Source of the DNA: a bacterium
Lineage (GTDB): Bacteria; Pseudomonadota; Gammaproteobacteria; Nevskiales; OUC007
Reading direction: 5' to 3'
Assembly: GCA_018222345.1 (NCBI GenBank)
Contig: JAAFAL010000018.1
Location: 1-33,136, forward strand
Length of the DNA: 33,136 bases
Part shown: positions 31,682-33,136 of the stretch, piece by piece
Position numbering within the stretch: the first letter of the stretch is position 1
Layout: each line of letters starts with the position of its first letter
Position numbers and translations under genes: made by a program
Notes under the pieces: model-generated
What the model was told of the DNA's origin: nothing
Databases searched by the model: none
The model's input: only the letters and a program-made list of their open reading frames with translations

Positions 31682-32479
31682 ATGCCCTATGACACCTTGA
31701 ATTACGCCGTGGACGACGGCATTGCCACATTGACCCTGAATCGCCCCAAGCAGCTCAATGCGCTCAATGGCGACTTGTCACGTGAACTCGGCGAAGCCTT
31801 TGATGCTGCCGCGGCCGACGACGCCGTGCGCGCCATCCTGATCACCGGCGAAGGCCGCGGCTTTTCTGCCGGTGCCGACATTGCCAACCCGGGCGACCTG
31901 CCGATGGACGCCGATGGCAAGATCGACCTCGGCGCCGCCTTGGAAGCGCGCTATAACCCGCTGATCAAAACCATGCGTGCCTGCCCCAAGCCGGTGATCG
32001 GCGCGGTGAATGGCATCGCTGCTGGTGTGGGCTGTTCGATTGCACTGAATTGTGACCTGACGGTCGCCGCACGCTCCGCCCAATTCCTTTTGGCATTCGT
32101 CAACATCGGCCTGATTCCGGATGGCGGCGCCACCTGGTTCATTCCGCGCACCGCAGGCCATCAGCGCGCCATGGGCATGGCGCTACTGGGCCAAAAACTT
32201 CCCGCCGACACCGCCCGCGATTGGGGCCTAGTGTGGGATGTGGTTGACGACGACGCTCTGATGGACACCGCGCGCGGCTTGGCTGAGCGCTTGGCCAATG
32301 GGCCGGCGATCTCCATTCGTGGCATCAAGCAGTCCATCTACGCCGCCGAAGACAACGACCTGCCCACGCAGCTCGACATGGAGCGCGACCTGCAGCGTGG
32401 CTGCGGGCAAACCCAAGACTTCATGGAAGGCGTTGCGGCGTTCGCGCAGAAACGTAAGCCGAGCTTCAAGGGGCGCTAG
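31682..32479 (+). CDS. PaaG-type enoyl-CoA hydratase/isomerase
   Basis: A 265-residue crotonase. The oxyanion motif is SAGADIAN and the second signature is NGIAAGVGCSIALNCDL. The active-site loop reads GLIPDGGATW (Asp147), as in PaaG, which isomerises a ring-epoxide acyl-CoA, and unlike classic hydratases with two glutamates. It may be an enoyl-CoA isomerase or hydratase for unusual chains. It follows the racemase by 17 bases and precedes the SRPBCC gene by 3, so it sits in one operon with them. No other paa genes are visible, so phenylacetate breakdown is not supported here. Confidence 0.88.
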   Translation: MPYDTLNYAVDDGIATLTLNRPKQLNALNGDLSRELGEAFDAAAADDAVRAILITGEGRGFSAGADIANPGDLPMDADGKIDLGAALEARYNPLIKTMRACPKPVIGAVNGIAAGVGCSIALNCDLTVAARSAQFLLAFVNIGLIPDGGATWFIPRTAGHQRAMGMALLGQKLPADTARDWGLVWDVVDDDALMDTARGLAERLANGPAISIRGIKQSIYAAEDNDLPTQLDMERDLQRGCGQTQDFMEGVAAFAQKRKPSFKGR

Positions 32480-32482
32480 GCT

Positions 32483-32923
32483 ATGTTTCGGGTTGAAGTT
32501 TCGGAGTTGATCCAGCGTTCGCCGGAATTTGTTTTCAATGCGCTCACCGACCACGACAACTATGGCCAGTTTCCGGGTGTTGACTCGGGGCAAGTGCTCG
32601 AGCCCGGCATGCAAGACCGCAACGGCGCCGGTGCGCTGCGCGTGGTCAAGGCCGGGCCGCTGGTGTTGCACGAGCGCATCACGGGCTTCGAGCCCGGCAA
32701 GCTGATGACGTACCACATCGAACGCGCGCGGCCGCTGCCGGTTGTGCACGACGTGGGTGAAATTCGGCTCAGCGCCGAAGCTGGCGGCACGCGGGTCAAC
32801 TGGCTGTCCGCGGGCCGCATTGCAATCCCGGTGCTTGGGCTAGTCATCGACAAAGTGTTCGAGCGGCAAGTGCACAAGGCATTCTCCGCCATGCTTCGCT
32901 ACATTGGCCGTATGCCGGAGTAG
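32483..32923 (+). CDS. SRPBCC/polyketide-cyclase-like protein
   Basis: The 146-residue product opens with a strand-helix pattern FRVEVSELIQRSPEFVFNAL, followed by DHDNYGQFPGVD and several strands, with a long C-terminal helix. This is the SRPBCC/START ligand-binding fold, which binds lipids or polyketides in a deep pocket. It has no signal peptide. It follows the PaaG-type crotonase after 3 bases, so an acyl or sterol-like ligand is a fair guess. Function unknown. Confidence 0.82.
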   Translation: MFRVEVSELIQRSPEFVFNALTDHDNYGQFPGVDSGQVLEPGMQDRNGAGALRVVKAGPLVLHERITGFEPGKLMTYHIERARPLPVVHDVGEIRLSAEAGGTRVNWLSAGRIAIPVLGLVIDKVFERQVHKAFSAMLRYIGRMPE

Positions 32924-32932
32924 GTCAACGGG

Positions 32933-33136
32933 TTAAGGCGCTGGCACACCCGTAAGTTCCTGCAATGCCTGCGCATAGGTCTCGGTAGGCACGTCTTCCG
33001 GCGCAGCGGACCCGGCGGTCATTAAGGCCTGCTGCTGGCGTGCGTTGAAGTCGGCCACTGTGGCGTCGTCCGTGCCGGTGGTGGGCGCAATGTCGGGTGG
33101 CGAGCGGTGCAGGGTGGCCTGCTCGTAGTCACCATC
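32933..33136 (-). CDS. C-terminal end of an unrecognised protein
   Basis: On the reverse strand a frame is open from the window edge to a TAA at 32933-32935, giving 67 residues. It is rich in Ala, Pro, Thr and acidic residues, with a repeated Gln stretch (ARQQQAL) and ends GVPAP. I do not recognise the family, and the start lies outside the window. It converges with the SRPBCC gene with a gap of 9 bases. The G/C at third positions fits a real coding frame. Confidence 0.55.
   Translation of the reverse strand, partial: DGDYEQATLHRSPPDIAPTTGTDDATVADFNARQQQALMTAGSAAPEDVPTETYAQALQELTGVPAP

Overview
The window looks like chromosomal DNA from a GC-rich Gammaproteobacterium. I infer this from a TonB2-type TonB/TPR operon, a FadE-type acyl-CoA dehydrogenase of about 755 residues, a CpxPRA-like stress locus, a DUF2970 protein and a long list of acyl-CoA genes. 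A Nevskiales/Solimonas-like or other lipid- or sterol-degrading lineage would fit, but the sequence alone does not settle this. Coding density is high, no gap between genes exceeds about 300 bases, and I found no rRNA, tRNA, CRISPR array, phage or insertion sequence.

Layout. 1-3622: the end of an ExbB-like proton channel gene, tonB, and a TPR protein fused to a DUF1329 domain; no exbD lies between exbB and tonB. 3676-7375: a GAF-GGDEF diguanylate cyclase, a reverse-strand DUF6918-like gene, an ABC1/UbiB-type kinase, a DUF2505 protein and a DUF2970 membrane protein, closed by a strong hairpin. 7440-12151: a Tat-exported PhoX-like protein and fadE on the reverse strand, with a divergent TetR regulator. 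12308-17953: an 1881-residue lipoprotein with thrombospondin type-3 calcium repeats, a pectinacetylesterase/Notum-like esterase, more calcium repeats, a beta-trefoil-like segment and a metal-hydrolase-like C-terminus. 17984-21314: a RutE-like nitroreductase and a divergent CpxP / CpxR-CpxA-like locus. 21451-27739: a thiolase, then a tight operon of TonB-dependent receptor, YfiR protein, CHASE8-like histidine kinase and REC-DUF3369 response regulator. 27919-32923: a FadB/FadJ-type bifunctional enzyme, a hotdog thioesterase, an alpha-methylacyl-CoA racemase-like protein, a PaaG-type crotonase and an SRPBCC protein. The right edge holds the end of an unrecognised reverse-strand gene.

How it fits together. 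The acyl-CoA genes supply all four steps of beta-oxidation plus a racemase and a thioesterase, which suits growth on long or branched lipids. A similar 20-bp inverted repeat occurs in the fadE/tetR divergent promoter and upstream of the fadB/fadJ-like gene, and a weaker copy lies just upstream of the thiolase, so the TetR protein may control the whole set. The two TonB-related units (energiser operon and receptor operon) could serve uptake and sensing of such hydrophobic substrates.

The strongest candidates for undescribed biology are the receptor-YfiR-kinase-regulator relay, the TPR-DUF1329 fusion inside a TonB operon, the predicted TetR regulon and the composite calcium-repeat lipoprotein. 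All family assignments were made by reading motifs, without database searches.
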